DNA from: Acidobacteriota bacterium | GTDB lineage: Bacteria; Acidobacteriota; Blastocatellia; Pyrinomonadales; Pyrinomonadaceae | Reading direction: 5' to 3' | Assembly (NCBI GenBank): GCA_016700075.1 | Contig: CP065000.1 | Span: 496,001 to 560,000 of the forward strand | DNA length: 64,000 nt | Part shown: positions 1 to 9,196 of the stretch, in pieces | How the letters are laid out: every line of letters begins with the position of its first letter | Position numbering within the stretch: position 1 is the stretch's first letter | The notes under the pieces: model-generated | Databases searched by the model: none | What the model saw: only the letters and a program-made list of their open reading frames with translations | Told to the model about the DNA's origin: nothing | Program-made: the position numbers and the translations under genes

Positions 1-229
1 AGAACATTTTGACCGGCGGATTGCAAAATCCCCTGCATTTCGCTGAATTGTGGGGCCGCATTTTCTTTCTTCGGAATTTGGAAATGACATCCGATTGAGT
101 GTATAAAGTAGGCAAATAAAACATTGATCGGTGGCTGTTGGGTGCCGCCACAGCCGCCGATGTTTTTTTAGTTTCAGAATATTTCGCAAATTCAGCAACT
201 TGCTGGGTCTTGCCGCGGAACATGGTTTT

Positions 230-1936
230 ATGGGCATTCGCCGAACAACCCTCAGTGTGCTTCTTGTGTTCGCGGCGGTGTCGGCAGCGGCCGCTCAAAC
301 GCGGGAACGTCCCGGCGAAACGGCAGATCCGTTCTCTCTTAGCACAGGCAGCTATTTTTCGGCGTCGGCAGCGCCTTCCGGTGCAAGACCCATCGAACGT
401 CAGTTCGAGCACTCGCAGATAGCGAACGAATTGAAGGAGGCTCATGATCTGATAAGACAGGTCTATGTCTCCGGCCCAAAGCTGATGTCCGCTGAAATAA
501 TTCAGCCGGCGATCGACGGCATGCTTTCGGCATTGGATCCGCATTCTAATTTCTACGATTCGAAACAATGGTCGGAGCTACTGGATGAACACCGCAGCGG
601 ATACACAGGTATTGGTGCGAGCATTGCAAATTTTCAAAAGAACGGGACCGTCGATACCTATGTTCTCTCGACGTTTTCACTTTCGCCCGCAGAACGTGCC
701 CAACTGCGTTACGGTGACCGTATTGTTGCCGTAAATGGCGAGAGCATGACCGGCCGCTCTTCGAATTACGTCCGTGACAAGATCCGCGGAGCTGTTGGAA
801 CATCCGTCCGCATCTCAGTCGAGCGAAACGCCACAGGAAAGGTAGAGGTCATAACGGTTCGACGCGGACGCGTGTCGCAGCCTTCGATACCAGATTCTTA
901 TATGCTGCGGCAAGGCATAGGCTATATTGAGATGTCCGACGGCTTTCACTACACGACCGCACGCGAATTCGACGAAGCTCTAGTTCTTCTAAAACGTCAG
1001 GGAATGAAGGCCCTAATAATTGACCTGCGAGGCAACGGCGGCGGCATCGTCGATCAGGCAGTAAAGGTGGTCGAAAAGTTTGTTCCGAAAGGAACGGTCA
1101 TCCTGACCCAACGCGGACGCACCGGCCTGGATAACCGTGAATGGCGTTCCAACAATATCGCGCCCGAGACAATGCCTGTGGTAGTGCTGGTAGATCGTGA
1201 GTCGGCATCAGCTTCAGAGATCGTCGCCGGAGCGTTTCAGGACACTGACAGAGCGATGATCGTGGGCGAAAAGACGTTCGGCAAAGGACTCGTACAGAGC
1301 GTCATAGAACTTCCCGGAAAGAACGGCCTTACGCTGACAACGGCACGCTACCTGACGCCTTCGGGGCGGTCGATCCAACGCGAATATGCCGGCGTCGATT
1401 CTTACGACTACTTCAACCATCGCACGGCGATCGCAGCAGCAGCAAAACCCTATTTTGAAGCTCGGACCGTAACGAACCGCAAGGTCATCGGCGGCGACGG
1501 CATTCGGCCCGACGAGGAAGTCTTGAGTCAGGAGCTGACGCCCGAGCAGGCGTCCCTGCTCGATGCGCTCTTCTTTTTTGCACGAGATCTCGCCGCGGGT
1601 AGATTGACGGGATTTGAGGGTCACCGAATCGTCGGCAACCTCTCGAAGAAACGACTGAACCGCACCGACGCGGCCGTGACGCCTGAGATGGTAGCGACAT
1701 TTATCGAGCTGAACGCAACGCCGGAGGGACCGCAAACGCGGGAACGCCTGACCAAGCAGGCGGAATTCATCAAACGCAGGCTGCGCCTCAACTTGGCGAC
1801 CGCTGCTTTCGGCCAAACAACAGCTGCTCAGGTTTTGATAGAGGACGACCCGCAGGTCGCTAAAGCGGTCGAACTTCTGCCGCGTGCCGCACAACTCGCC
1901 AGGGCAAGCTCGACCGCCAGGTCTGAACACCGGTAG
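230..1936 (+). CDS. S41 family C-terminal processing protease, secreted
   Basis: Periplasmic or secreted serine protease of the CtpA/Prc (S41) family, which trims or degrades proteins with exposed C-termini. The frame is open back to a GTG at 131, but ATG 230 begins directly with a signal peptide (about residues 1-23, ending AAAAQ), so I use it. A PDZ-like segment lies around residues 120-200. The catalytic Ser-Lys dyad is visible by spacing: S327 inside SASASEI and K352 inside TFGKG. About 568 residues, with a helical C-terminal tail of roughly 100 residues after the protease core. It is convergent with the next gene, with two bases between the stop codons. The family is certain; the substrate is unknown. 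Confidence 0.9.
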   Translation: MGIRRTTLSVLLVFAAVSAAAAQTRERPGETADPFSLSTGSYFSASAAPSGARPIERQFEHSQIANELKEAHDLIRQVYVSGPKLMSAEIIQPAIDGMLSALDPHSNFYDSKQWSELLDEHRSGYTGIGASIANFQKNGTVDTYVLSTFSLSPAERAQLRYGDRIVAVNGESMTGRSSNYVRDKIRGAVGTSVRISVERNATGKVEVITVRRGRVSQPSIPDSYMLRQGIGYIEMSDGFHYTTAREFDEALVLLKRQGMKALIIDLRGNGGGIVDQAVKVVEKFVPKGTVILTQRGRTGLDNREWRSNNIAPETMPVVVLVDRESASASEIVAGAFQDTDRAMIVGEKTFGKGLVQSVIELPGKNGLTLTTARYLTPSGRSIQREYAGVDSYDYFNHRTAIAAAAKPYFEARTVTNRKVIGGDGIRPDEEVLSQELTPEQASLLDALFFFARDLAAGRLTGFEGHRIVGNLSKKRLNRTDAAVTPEMVATFIELNATPEGPQTRERLTKQAEFIKRRLRLNLATAAFGQTTAAQVLIEDDPQVAKAVELLPRAAQLARASSTARSEHR

Positions 1937-1938
1937 TT

Positions 1939-2910
1939 TTACGGGTAATATCTCAACAGTGTCCCGCCGGCCCCAACGGCCCAGCCGTATTTCTTGTCCA
2001 TGAATATTCCGTATAGATGACTGTTCGTGCCGGGCAGTGAGCGTTCCCAGGTCTTGCCGCGGTCCCGAGTTCGGAGTATCGTGCCGCGATGTCCCGCGAT
2101 CCACCCGTTCTTGTCGTCCGAAAAAGCCACGCGCATCAGCGAATCGCGAACAGGAGACTCGATGGGCCACCAACTATCGCCGCCATTCGTTGTCTGAATG
2201 ATCGTCCCGTTCTTGCCGACAGCAACGCCGTTCTTCTGATCGCGAAAATCAACTCCGTAGAGCGGCTCCTTCGTGCCTGTATTCTGACGCGTCCAGGTCA
2301 TGCCTTCGTCACGGCTCGCCAGTATTGTGCCGTCGTCGCCGACAATCCAGCCGTGTGAGTTTCCGCGAAAGAAAATGCTGAAAAGCTCCAACTTGAACGG
2401 CAACAGCACACGACGCCATGTGTCTCCGCCATCCTCCGTTCGCATAAGGAGCGAATCGACCACAACGGCATCATCGCCCGAGCCCCGCAGAACCGAGCCG
2501 ATGATGTATCCGCGCCGCTTGTCCGAGAACTTGACGCTCAAAAACTCAGGAGTGCCCGAACCGAATTCACCCGTCCGATATGGCCGAATGTCCTGCCATG
2601 TCTGCCCGCCGTCACGCGTAACGAACAGTTTGCGGCCTGCAACAACATAGCCATCCTTATCATTACGAAAATAGACCTCGTTGATATCATCGGTAATGTT
2701 CAGTTCAACGCGGGTCCATGTTTTTCCGCCGTCCCTTGTGGCCGCCAAATAGCCGTTGTCGCCCGCGACCCAGCCGCGATCGGACGATTGAAAATAAACG
2801 CCGACCAGATCGCCGTCAACATCGCAATCAAAGCCGCGCCAGCCTGACTGAGCAGCGGCAACGGACGCGATCGAAAGAACTAAACAAATTGATACAAAAA
2901 CTCCCCTCAC
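1939..2910 (-). CDS. Ycf48-like beta-propeller protein, secreted
   Basis: Secreted protein of 323 residues made of repeated blades that resemble the photosystem II assembly factor Ycf48 / BNR Asp-box propellers. At least six Asp-box-type motifs of the form D-x-G-x-x-W recur, for example RDGGKTW, RDGGQTW, EDGGDTW, RDEGMTW, NGGDSW and RDRGKTW. A signal peptide covers about residues 1-20 (ending VAAAQ). The start codon is GTG, chosen because GGAGG sits six bases upstream. In non-photosynthetic bacteria such proteins are thought to be extracytoplasmic binding scaffolds; no enzymatic role can be read from the sequence. Convergent with the S41 protease gene. Confidence 0.85.
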   Translation of the reverse strand: MRGVFVSICLVLSIASVAAAQSGWRGFDCDVDGDLVGVYFQSSDRGWVAGDNGYLAATRDGGKTWTRVELNITDDINEVYFRNDKDGYVVAGRKLFVTRDGGQTWQDIRPYRTGEFGSGTPEFLSVKFSDKRRGYIIGSVLRGSGDDAVVVDSLLMRTEDGGDTWRRVLLPFKLELFSIFFRGNSHGWIVGDDGTILASRDEGMTWTRQNTGTKEPLYGVDFRDQKNGVAVGKNGTIIQTTNGGDSWWPIESPVRDSLMRVAFSDDKNGWIAGHRGTILRTRDRGKTWERSLPGTNSHLYGIFMDKKYGWAVGAGGTLLRYYP

Positions 2911-3020
2911 CTTTTCCTCCGGTCACCTTTTTTCGCTTTCAGCTTATAGAATAACGGCTTTCGCGGCGTAATTCATCCTTTCTGATGACGAAATTTCCTT
3001 CGGAGTTACCAGAGAAACAT

Positions 3021-5267
3021 CTACTTCACGTTCACAATGCGGTAAACGGTTCCCTGCCATTCGATGACAACCTGTTCGCCTATTGAGAGATACCTGGCGA
3101 GCTCACGGTGTTTGCCGATCAGTGCAAAATACTCGCTGCTGCCGAAAACGATCCGCACTTTTTTCGCATCTTTGAAAGTTTCAGCATCCGCATCGATCCA
3201 AACGCCTTCCTGATTTCCGAAGTTCTTGTTTCCCACGAACTGATTCACCGACGAATTTCTAATAATTATTTGTTCGCGGCTGTCCTCAGTTTCTCCGTCA
3301 AGCGAAACGTTTGACTGCATCGCGTTCTGCTGCACGCTCATACGAACGGCGTCGGCACCGCTGCGTTCAGCGACCTTTGCCTTTGCCGGTGCCGAGAACG
3401 CACCGGAAACCACAAGATCCCGCCTCGCATTCACCACCGAACCGTCCGCGGCAAGGTAGGACGTGTAAGGAGTGACCAAGCCGAATCGCGTCCCGAGTTC
3501 TACGATCTCATCCTTCAGTTCTTTGGTTTCTCCGTTTGCCCGAATTTGCTCGAGCAGCCAGCCAACGCGGCGGCTCGCCCACAGCCGCGGCAGGAACTCG
3601 TTCCCGTCCGAACGGACAGGCATATCGAGATTCGTATATCTAAATTCCCTTCTCTCACCGCCCGCAAGGCCTGTCAGGCGAAACGCGATATTGCGCAGTT
3701 CGTTGGTGTTCTTGTAACGGCCGATCACCGTCAATTGCATCCCGCGGAAAAGGTCTGTCAGTTTGCGCGGATACATCGATTCTGCGATCACAGGGCCGAG
3801 GTCGAGCTGGAGGTCGGACAGCACCGGTGAGCTGACACGTGAGAAAAAGTTCGAGACCTTGATCTCGAGGTCTTCTTTCGGCTGAACATAATCCGAAATA
3901 CCGCCGTTCTCAGAACCAATGCGGTCAAGAAGAGCGGTATTCACATCGTATCCGAATCCGAACGGAAAGATCCTTATATTCTGTTGTTTCTCCCTATTCA
4001 AGTTCAAGTTCTCGATGATCCGCTCGACATTCCGTTCCCCGACGGTCGGCAGGCCGTCGGTCATGAAAACCAGCATCTTTGGCCTGTCGCTTCGGTCAAA
4101 TTGCTTTACGGCAGTAACAAGGGCGTCGTTTATGTTCGTGCCGCCTGTAGGACGCAGCTTATCGACGAACTCTGCACCGCGCTTTCTGCCGTCAGAGTTC
4201 GCCGCTACGAGACCGCGCTCCATCAGATGTTCCTCACCCGCGAAATTGATCAGATTGAAGCGGTCACCGTCACGCAGCGTTCTGATACCGAAAAGCAGTG
4301 CATTCCGAGCCTTGTCCATTTTGCCTTCGTCGGCCATCGAACCGCTTGTATCAAGCACAAAAACGACGTCCTTGTTGACCAATTCCCTTTCGGAGATATT
4401 GTCCCGCGGGGACAGCATCAGCAAAAAATAGCCGTCCTTTCCGGGCTCGCGGTACGTCAAAAGCGACATCCCGAAATCGTTGTTCGAGACACCGTAGAAC
4501 ATCTGAAAGTCCCTGTCGTTGTTCTTCGTTTCAAACGATACTACCGACGAAGACGCCGAACGGCTCTTAACTTCGATCTGATGGGTCGGCGAATACACAT
4601 TCCTGACCGCCTCGCGTGCCGAGATCTCGACCTTGCCCGAAACGGTGCCGAACTGCTGCAGAGCGCGGACATTCCTATCCGTTTTTGTCTGCTGTGTCCG
4701 CCACAGGTTGCGGCCCGTCCCTAGCGGATAACGGTAGCCGACAGTGCCGTTCTCGGCTTTTAGTACTTCGGTGTATGTCAGTTCGAGTTTTTTGTCCGAA
4801 TTTGGCGGAATGGGAAAGATAGATGCCTGAAAAAGGTCCTTTCCTGCATATTCGAGCAGTCCCGGATCGATATTTCGGCGAACGATCTCGTCGTAGATCC
4901 GCCTGGCCTCTTCACGTGAACGCACCTCACCGACAAGCTTTTTTCCGTTCTCCCAAATGGCAAATTCCACTATCGAGGCCGTTTCCGGTATGGGAAAGAA
5001 GTATGTCCCCTCTAACGTGAATCGCGTGTCATTCCGAAAGACCTGTTCAACGTGGGTACGTGCAACTTGCGCGTCGATCTTGGTCGTAATTTCGATGGAT
5101 TTCACGGGCAAAGCCGTCGGAAGCTGCGGCACAGGCCGCGGCATCGGCACACACGGCCGCCTGTCGCAGGGAATGGGAAGTATGACGCCCTGTGCCGCGA
5201 CATTAAATGCTGCAAATACGATAGTTAGAAATGTAAATAGACTTAGGCGGACAAGGCTGCGGTTCAT
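3021..5267 (-). CDS. VIT and von Willebrand factor A domain protein, secreted
   Basis: Secreted or surface protein of 748 residues with the inter-alpha-trypsin-inhibitor architecture. A signal peptide covers about residues 1-25 (ending NVAAQ). A VIT domain occupies about residues 50-180, with FFPIPETASIVEF characteristic of the family. A vWA domain begins near residue 300 and carries an intact metal-binding MIDAS signature DTSGS (near residue 305). The C-terminal third is less conserved. VIT/vWA proteins mediate metal-dependent protein adhesion; the partner is unknown. The gene stands alone, divergent from the next gene across about 160 bases. Confidence 0.88.
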   Translation of the reverse strand: MNRSLVRLSLFTFLTIVFAAFNVAAQGVILPIPCDRRPCVPMPRPVPQLPTALPVKSIEITTKIDAQVARTHVEQVFRNDTRFTLEGTYFFPIPETASIVEFAIWENGKKLVGEVRSREEARRIYDEIVRRNIDPGLLEYAGKDLFQASIFPIPPNSDKKLELTYTEVLKAENGTVGYRYPLGTGRNLWRTQQTKTDRNVRALQQFGTVSGKVEISAREAVRNVYSPTHQIEVKSRSASSSVVSFETKNNDRDFQMFYGVSNNDFGMSLLTYREPGKDGYFLLMLSPRDNISERELVNKDVVFVLDTSGSMADEGKMDKARNALLFGIRTLRDGDRFNLINFAGEEHLMERGLVAANSDGRKRGAEFVDKLRPTGGTNINDALVTAVKQFDRSDRPKMLVFMTDGLPTVGERNVERIIENLNLNREKQQNIRIFPFGFGYDVNTALLDRIGSENGGISDYVQPKEDLEIKVSNFFSRVSSPVLSDLQLDLGPVIAESMYPRKLTDLFRGMQLTVIGRYKNTNELRNIAFRLTGLAGGERREFRYTNLDMPVRSDGNEFLPRLWASRRVGWLLEQIRANGETKELKDEIVELGTRFGLVTPYTSYLAADGSVVNARRDLVVSGAFSAPAKAKVAERSGADAVRMSVQQNAMQSNVSLDGETEDSREQIIIRNSSVNQFVGNKNFGNQEGVWIDADAETFKDAKKVRIVFGSSEYFALIGKHRELARYLSIGEQVVIEWQGTVYRIVNVK

Positions 5268-5428
5268 GAGATCTCTCCTTTTCGATCAAACCGACGGGGT
5301 GACTTTCGATCAGATCTGATGCAAATTGAACGTTTGACAGGGTCGATTCTTGCATCGAATATGCAACTTTTATGTTTATACTGAATATAATTGTCTGAAA
5401 AGGTACTTTATCCAGCGGAGGGCACGAT

Positions 5429-7210
5429 ATGCGTCTATTTCTTTCACTATTGGCCATTTCCATCGTCACTCAAATTGCAGTTTCTCAATCAACGGAGACG
5501 GCAGCCCCGAACTGCGACGTCAATCTCGCGACCCAGCTTGTCAGACAACAAGTTCGAGAAAGCAGTACGATCACCGCTAACGACAAGCAGATAAGGATTC
5601 TTATAAGGTCGGCGGATTTTCTCTGGAAGTACGATGAACAGGCTGCACGAGACTTTTTTGCAGATGCATTCAAACGCGCAGAAGCTGAACACGAGAAGGC
5701 AGGTGACGGATCGAAAGCTCGTGATGGATTTGATGCTCGCTTCAGAGAGCAAGTTCCGGATCACAGAATGGATGTGATCCGAGCCGTTGCCAAGCACGAC
5801 GCCAAGTGGGCCGACCAGCTGATCGCCAGGGTAATTGACGAGTACAAAAAGAATCTGGGCGAGGCCGGTTCCAAGTTTCGCGAACGTGAGATCGATGCTT
5901 TGCTGGGCATTGCTATCGCAGTTGCCGCCAACGATCGCGACCTGGCGAGAACCATATTTCGCAGGGTGATGGCGTTTCCGTTGACAATGATGATGGGAGC
6001 CGCAATATCGTCGATCTCGCAGACTGACAAAGAACTTTCGGACTCGCTCTACGTTGAGGCGCTCGCTCGTTATCGCGACGAGCGCCCACGAAGGTTGTTG
6101 TTCCTTTCTGCGTATCCATTTGCTCAAGGACGCATCATGGGTATTGACAAGTTCCAGTTCGGATTCTCGATCCCTGTCGATATGGAACCGAACAAACCTC
6201 TACAGAGGCTTATTATAGAAACTTTTCTGGGACGCGTGGCTCGGTTTGCCGCGAATCAGTCCGATCTTGCGTTGCCTCCTGAAACGCCATACAAGCCCGA
6301 GCCGCTGTATCTGGTTACCGGATTGAATGACATCGAACCGATCGTAATTTCTGAATTCCCGGATCTGCTGGATCGCCTTGCAGCCGCACGGTCGCAAGCC
6401 CTCGCACTTTTGGATGCGGAAATGCGCAAGACTCTTGAAAGCAGCGGAAACCACGTCGAGCAGCTTTCGATGTCGCTTGATGAACGAATTGCAGCGGCTA
6501 TCGAGGCTGACAAGGCGGGAAAGTTAACCGACGAGATGATCATCCAACTGATCACCTGGGGCGAGGCAAGCGAGGAGCAGCTTGCGAAAATTCAGCCGTT
6601 TCTGGACAAGATAAAGGATGAAAAAGCTAAGAAGGAAGCCTCTGCCTTTTTCTGGTTCAAACGCGGGCTGAGGTCGGTGAAGGACGAGCGATTTGACGAT
6701 GCGGAAAAACACGCGGAGCGCATCGGCGACCTGGAGCTAAAAGCCTATGTCTATTTTGAACTTGCTGACAAAACAGCGCGATCCGCAAATGATCAGGCGG
6801 CAAAATTCGAGATATTGAACAAGCTTTCCAAGGTCATTCGCGCCGCACCCGATTCTGTCGTAAAGGCCCAGATGCTGCTTGGTTTGTCAGGAAAATACGG
6901 AGAACTAAATCACACTATCGCACTAGACGAGATTAGTGAATCGATCAAGGTGGTGAACAAACTAAAGGACCCTGACCTTTTATCTAACTTTGTCATGAAA
7001 CAGATCGCCACAAAGGACATGGCATTCTTTGCGTCATATTCCATTCCCGGATTTGATCTGGAGAGGGCTTTTGGAGATCTAAGCAAGCGGGATATGGATA
7101 TGGCTTTGGCACATGCACGATCGTTCGATGACAGGTTCTTCCGCACGCTCGCAGTGATCGCTATTGCCAAGCAATGCGTCGCTGCTCCGAAACCGCAAAC
7201 TGCGATCTGA
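5429..7210 (+). CDS. hypothetical secreted helical protein
   Basis: I do not recognise a family. The protein has 593 residues with a signal peptide (about residues 1-19, ending AVSQS) and then almost entirely charged, helix-rich sequence without membrane segments. Several stretches with small aliphatic/Ala spacing (for example around residues 390-520) look like TPR- or HEAT-like helical repeats, but no clear repeat consensus is seen. The start is supported by GGAGG a few bases upstream of ATG. It is divergent from the VIT/vWA gene and convergent with the next gene, with one base between stops. Function unknown. Confidence 0.75.
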   Translation: MRLFLSLLAISIVTQIAVSQSTETAAPNCDVNLATQLVRQQVRESSTITANDKQIRILIRSADFLWKYDEQAARDFFADAFKRAEAEHEKAGDGSKARDGFDARFREQVPDHRMDVIRAVAKHDAKWADQLIARVIDEYKKNLGEAGSKFREREIDALLGIAIAVAANDRDLARTIFRRVMAFPLTMMMGAAISSISQTDKELSDSLYVEALARYRDERPRRLLFLSAYPFAQGRIMGIDKFQFGFSIPVDMEPNKPLQRLIIETFLGRVARFAANQSDLALPPETPYKPEPLYLVTGLNDIEPIVISEFPDLLDRLAAARSQALALLDAEMRKTLESSGNHVEQLSMSLDERIAAAIEADKAGKLTDEMIIQLITWGEASEEQLAKIQPFLDKIKDEKAKKEASAFFWFKRGLRSVKDERFDDAEKHAERIGDLELKAYVYFELADKTARSANDQAAKFEILNKLSKVIRAAPDSVVKAQMLLGLSGKYGELNHTIALDEISESIKVVNKLKDPDLLSNFVMKQIATKDMAFFASYSIPGFDLERAFGDLSKRDMDMALAHARSFDDRFFRTLAVIAIAKQCVAAPKPQTAI

Positions 7211-7211
7211 C

Positions 7212-7892
7212 CTACGGCTTGTCGTCTTCTAGAGCGTCGTCGATGTCTTTTTCGAGCTTGAATCGGAGCTTTTCAACCATCATATCAGCGCGTTGCAGGG
7301 CGGCGGCGAGATTTCCGCGCGTACTTTGAATCTCGGTTAGAAGTACTTGTAGATTTGTCTTTTCTGCCGCAAGGCTTCGCCTGCGTGCCTCGCGAACTTC
7401 TTCAGGCCGCATGGAACCCGCGATCTGAACGCTCCGCTCGACAACATCAGGTCGTGCATCATATTCGATCTGCTCCAGGCGTGTTTTGATCGTATTCTCC
7501 TTCTCGATCATCTCGAAAAGCTGTTTACGCAGCGAATCGGAACGCTGTTCGGCCCGCGTAATGATATCGAGATTCATTAGCAACGCCTTCTGCTTTTCGT
7601 CGCCGGCGGACGAAGTTGACGTTTTCTGGCTCTCAAGCCGCTTAACGCGTTCAAGCAGCTCCGCAAGGCGCTCTGTATTCGTCGGGGTCGGTGCTGTCCG
7701 CGGTTGAGCGGTTCCGGTCTGTTTGACTTCCTCTTGAGGATCCTCAAAACTTCCGCCGCGGATGATCTCTGCACCCGTGAGAACGGGCGGCGTGGCAAGC
7801 GGCCTCGGCTGACGGTTGTTTTGGGAATAGGCGTCAGTAACAGCGACAAAACACACCAGTGCAACCACCGTTAAAACTCTTGGACCTTTCAT
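7212..7892 (-). CDS. hypothetical secreted coiled-coil protein
   Basis: Exported protein of 226 residues with a signal peptide (about residues 1-23, ending DAYSQ), a Pro/Thr-rich linker (about 30-75), and a long Glu/Lys/Leu-rich segment (about 75-215) that should form a coiled coil. No enzyme motif is seen. The start ATG overlaps the stop of the upstream small gene by four bases (ATGA), implying translational coupling and a shared transcript. Function unknown. Confidence 0.75.
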   Translation of the reverse strand: MKGPRVLTVVALVCFVAVTDAYSQNNRQPRPLATPPVLTGAEIIRGGSFEDPQEEVKQTGTAQPRTAPTPTNTERLAELLERVKRLESQKTSTSSAGDEKQKALLMNLDIITRAEQRSDSLRKQLFEMIEKENTIKTRLEQIEYDARPDVVERSVQIAGSMRPEEVREARRRSLAAEKTNLQVLLTEIQSTRGNLAAALQRADMMVEKLRFKLEKDIDDALEDDKP

Positions 7893-8158
7893 CTCACTTT
7901 TTCCTTCTTGGGCTTATCGGGCAGAAGATCACCTCGAACAAGTTCGACTGCGTTCTTCGCAAGCCCTATCACGGGTATCGCATCGAGGCCCGAATTGACC
8001 AGGCCGCGAACTACTCCCTTTTTCCTTATATCACTGCCAACCAGAGCTAAAACAATGAACGTGCCGCCGAACGGCAGTGACCGAGCCCCGCGTTTGACCA
8101 CCTGCCAGCCGCCGGCCCGCAGCAACTTTCTCTTCACCGATACCTTCGTTTCTTCCAT
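7889..8158 (-). CDS. small hypothetical protein upstream of the coiled-coil gene
   Basis: A basic protein of 89 residues from ATG 8158; five further in-frame codons exist upstream, but this ATG gives the more usual N-terminus (MEETKVSVKRK). A hydrophobic stretch near residues 30-45 (FIVLALVG) and a glycine-containing second half (GLVNSGLDAIPVIGLAKNAV) suggest membrane association or insertion. Its stop overlaps the start of the next gene by four bases. It is divergent from the ABC ATPase gene. No family recognised. Confidence 0.6.
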   Translation of the reverse strand: MEETKVSVKRKLLRAGGWQVVKRGARSLPFGGTFIVLALVGSDIRKKGVVRGLVNSGLDAIPVIGLAKNAVELVRGDLLPDKPKKEKVR

Positions 8159-8257
8159 CGTTAGCCAATGCAATACTTGCCTAAATCAGATGACATCAGC
8201 ATACTCTACTTTGCACGAACTATTACAAATAAAGTTTCACGCATTCATACCACCGGC

Positions 8258-9196
8258 ATGGAACTAAGGATCACAAATCTTTCAAAACGCTTCGGAGATC
8301 AATGGATACTTCGCGATGTTGAGTTCAGTGTGAGGCTGGGCACTGTCGTTTGTATTTGCGGTGCTGCGGGGTCCGGAAAGTCAACACTGCTCCGTCTGAT
8401 CGCCGGCAAAGAAAAAGCGAACGGCGGAACATTCACTGATCTCTCTTCCGAAGACGTATACTTCTCAGACCCCGGGAATTCCCGCGGCCTTCTTTCCATA
8501 TTCGGGGCTTCCGGCGAAAGGCGATCTGCCGGCTCAGTTGCTTTTTCGCATCTGGATAGTTCACTGAAGAGCCCGAAGAACATCATCTTGCTGGATGAAC
8601 CTTTCGCGGGTATGGATCGAGAAACACGATCCCGATCAGTACGTACGATCCGAGAGGCGGCCAAACTCGGAAAAACGGTCATCTTCGCGGCGGCCGATTT
8701 TAAACACCCCTGTGAGGCTGCCGAAAACGTCATAATGTTGGACCGCGGCACGGTCATGCAAGCGGGAACACCGCAAGAGGTCTATGAGAACCCTGTGTCT
8801 GCCTCAGTGGCCGTGTTGACGGGAATGATCAACCTGATAGAGGCTCGACGACTGACGTCGTCAAATGCAGACATTCCCGAATTTCACACAATCAACGGCG
8901 GCCTTCGAATATTTTCACAAGCGGTCGCCAAATCCCGGCTCGGTGCTATAAATCAAAACATGTTGCTTGGAATTCGGCCCGAGGACGTCGTCATTGCTAT
9001 GAATGCGTCGTTCCCTGAAGACAATGTGATACGGGCAACTGTAACGGATGTGCGATTTGACGGTGAAACAAGCTTGGTAGACCTCGACGCGGGCGGCCTT
9101 TCACTTACCGCCCGCGTGTTTAAGGTTGTAGGACTGAACATCGGCGACGAATGCATGCTCGGTCTGCCGCCTCACCGTGTAGCGGTACTAAACTAG
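8258..9196 (+). CDS. degenerate ABC transporter ATP-binding protein with TOBE domain
   Basis: Related to MalK/PotA-type import ATPases: an N-terminal nucleotide-binding domain and a C-terminal TOBE region (about residues 225-310, LLGIRPEDV). ATG 8258 is chosen because homology starts there (MELRITNLSKRFG). Walker A is intact (GAAGSGKST, K41), and so is Walker B (IILLDEP, D113/E114). The distance from K41 to D113 is only 72 residues against about 115 in MalK, so most of the helical subdomain and the Q-loop are missing. The signature is reduced to ASGER, and the switch His is replaced by Ala (A146 in FAAAD). No permease gene is adjacent. Either a non-canonical ATPase or a decaying gene. Its stop overlaps that of the next gene on a shared CTAG. 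Confidence 0.8.
   Translation: MELRITNLSKRFGDQWILRDVEFSVRLGTVVCICGAAGSGKSTLLRLIAGKEKANGGTFTDLSSEDVYFSDPGNSRGLLSIFGASGERRSAGSVAFSHLDSSLKSPKNIILLDEPFAGMDRETRSRSVRTIREAAKLGKTVIFAAADFKHPCEAAENVIMLDRGTVMQAGTPQEVYENPVSASVAVLTGMINLIEARRLTSSNADIPEFHTINGGLRIFSQAVAKSRLGAINQNMLLGIRPEDVVIAMNASFPEDNVIRATVTDVRFDGETSLVDLDAGGLSLTARVFKVVGLNIGDECMLGLPPHRVAVLN

Noticed and set aside
1214..2173. Open frame of 319 codons on the minus strand
   Set aside because: It covers the S41 protease and the end of the Ycf48-like gene; composition is Arg/Ser-rich shadow without a domain.
3984..4724. Plus-strand frame of 246 codons
   Set aside because: Lies wholly inside the VIT/vWA gene on the other strand and has no initiation signal or domain.
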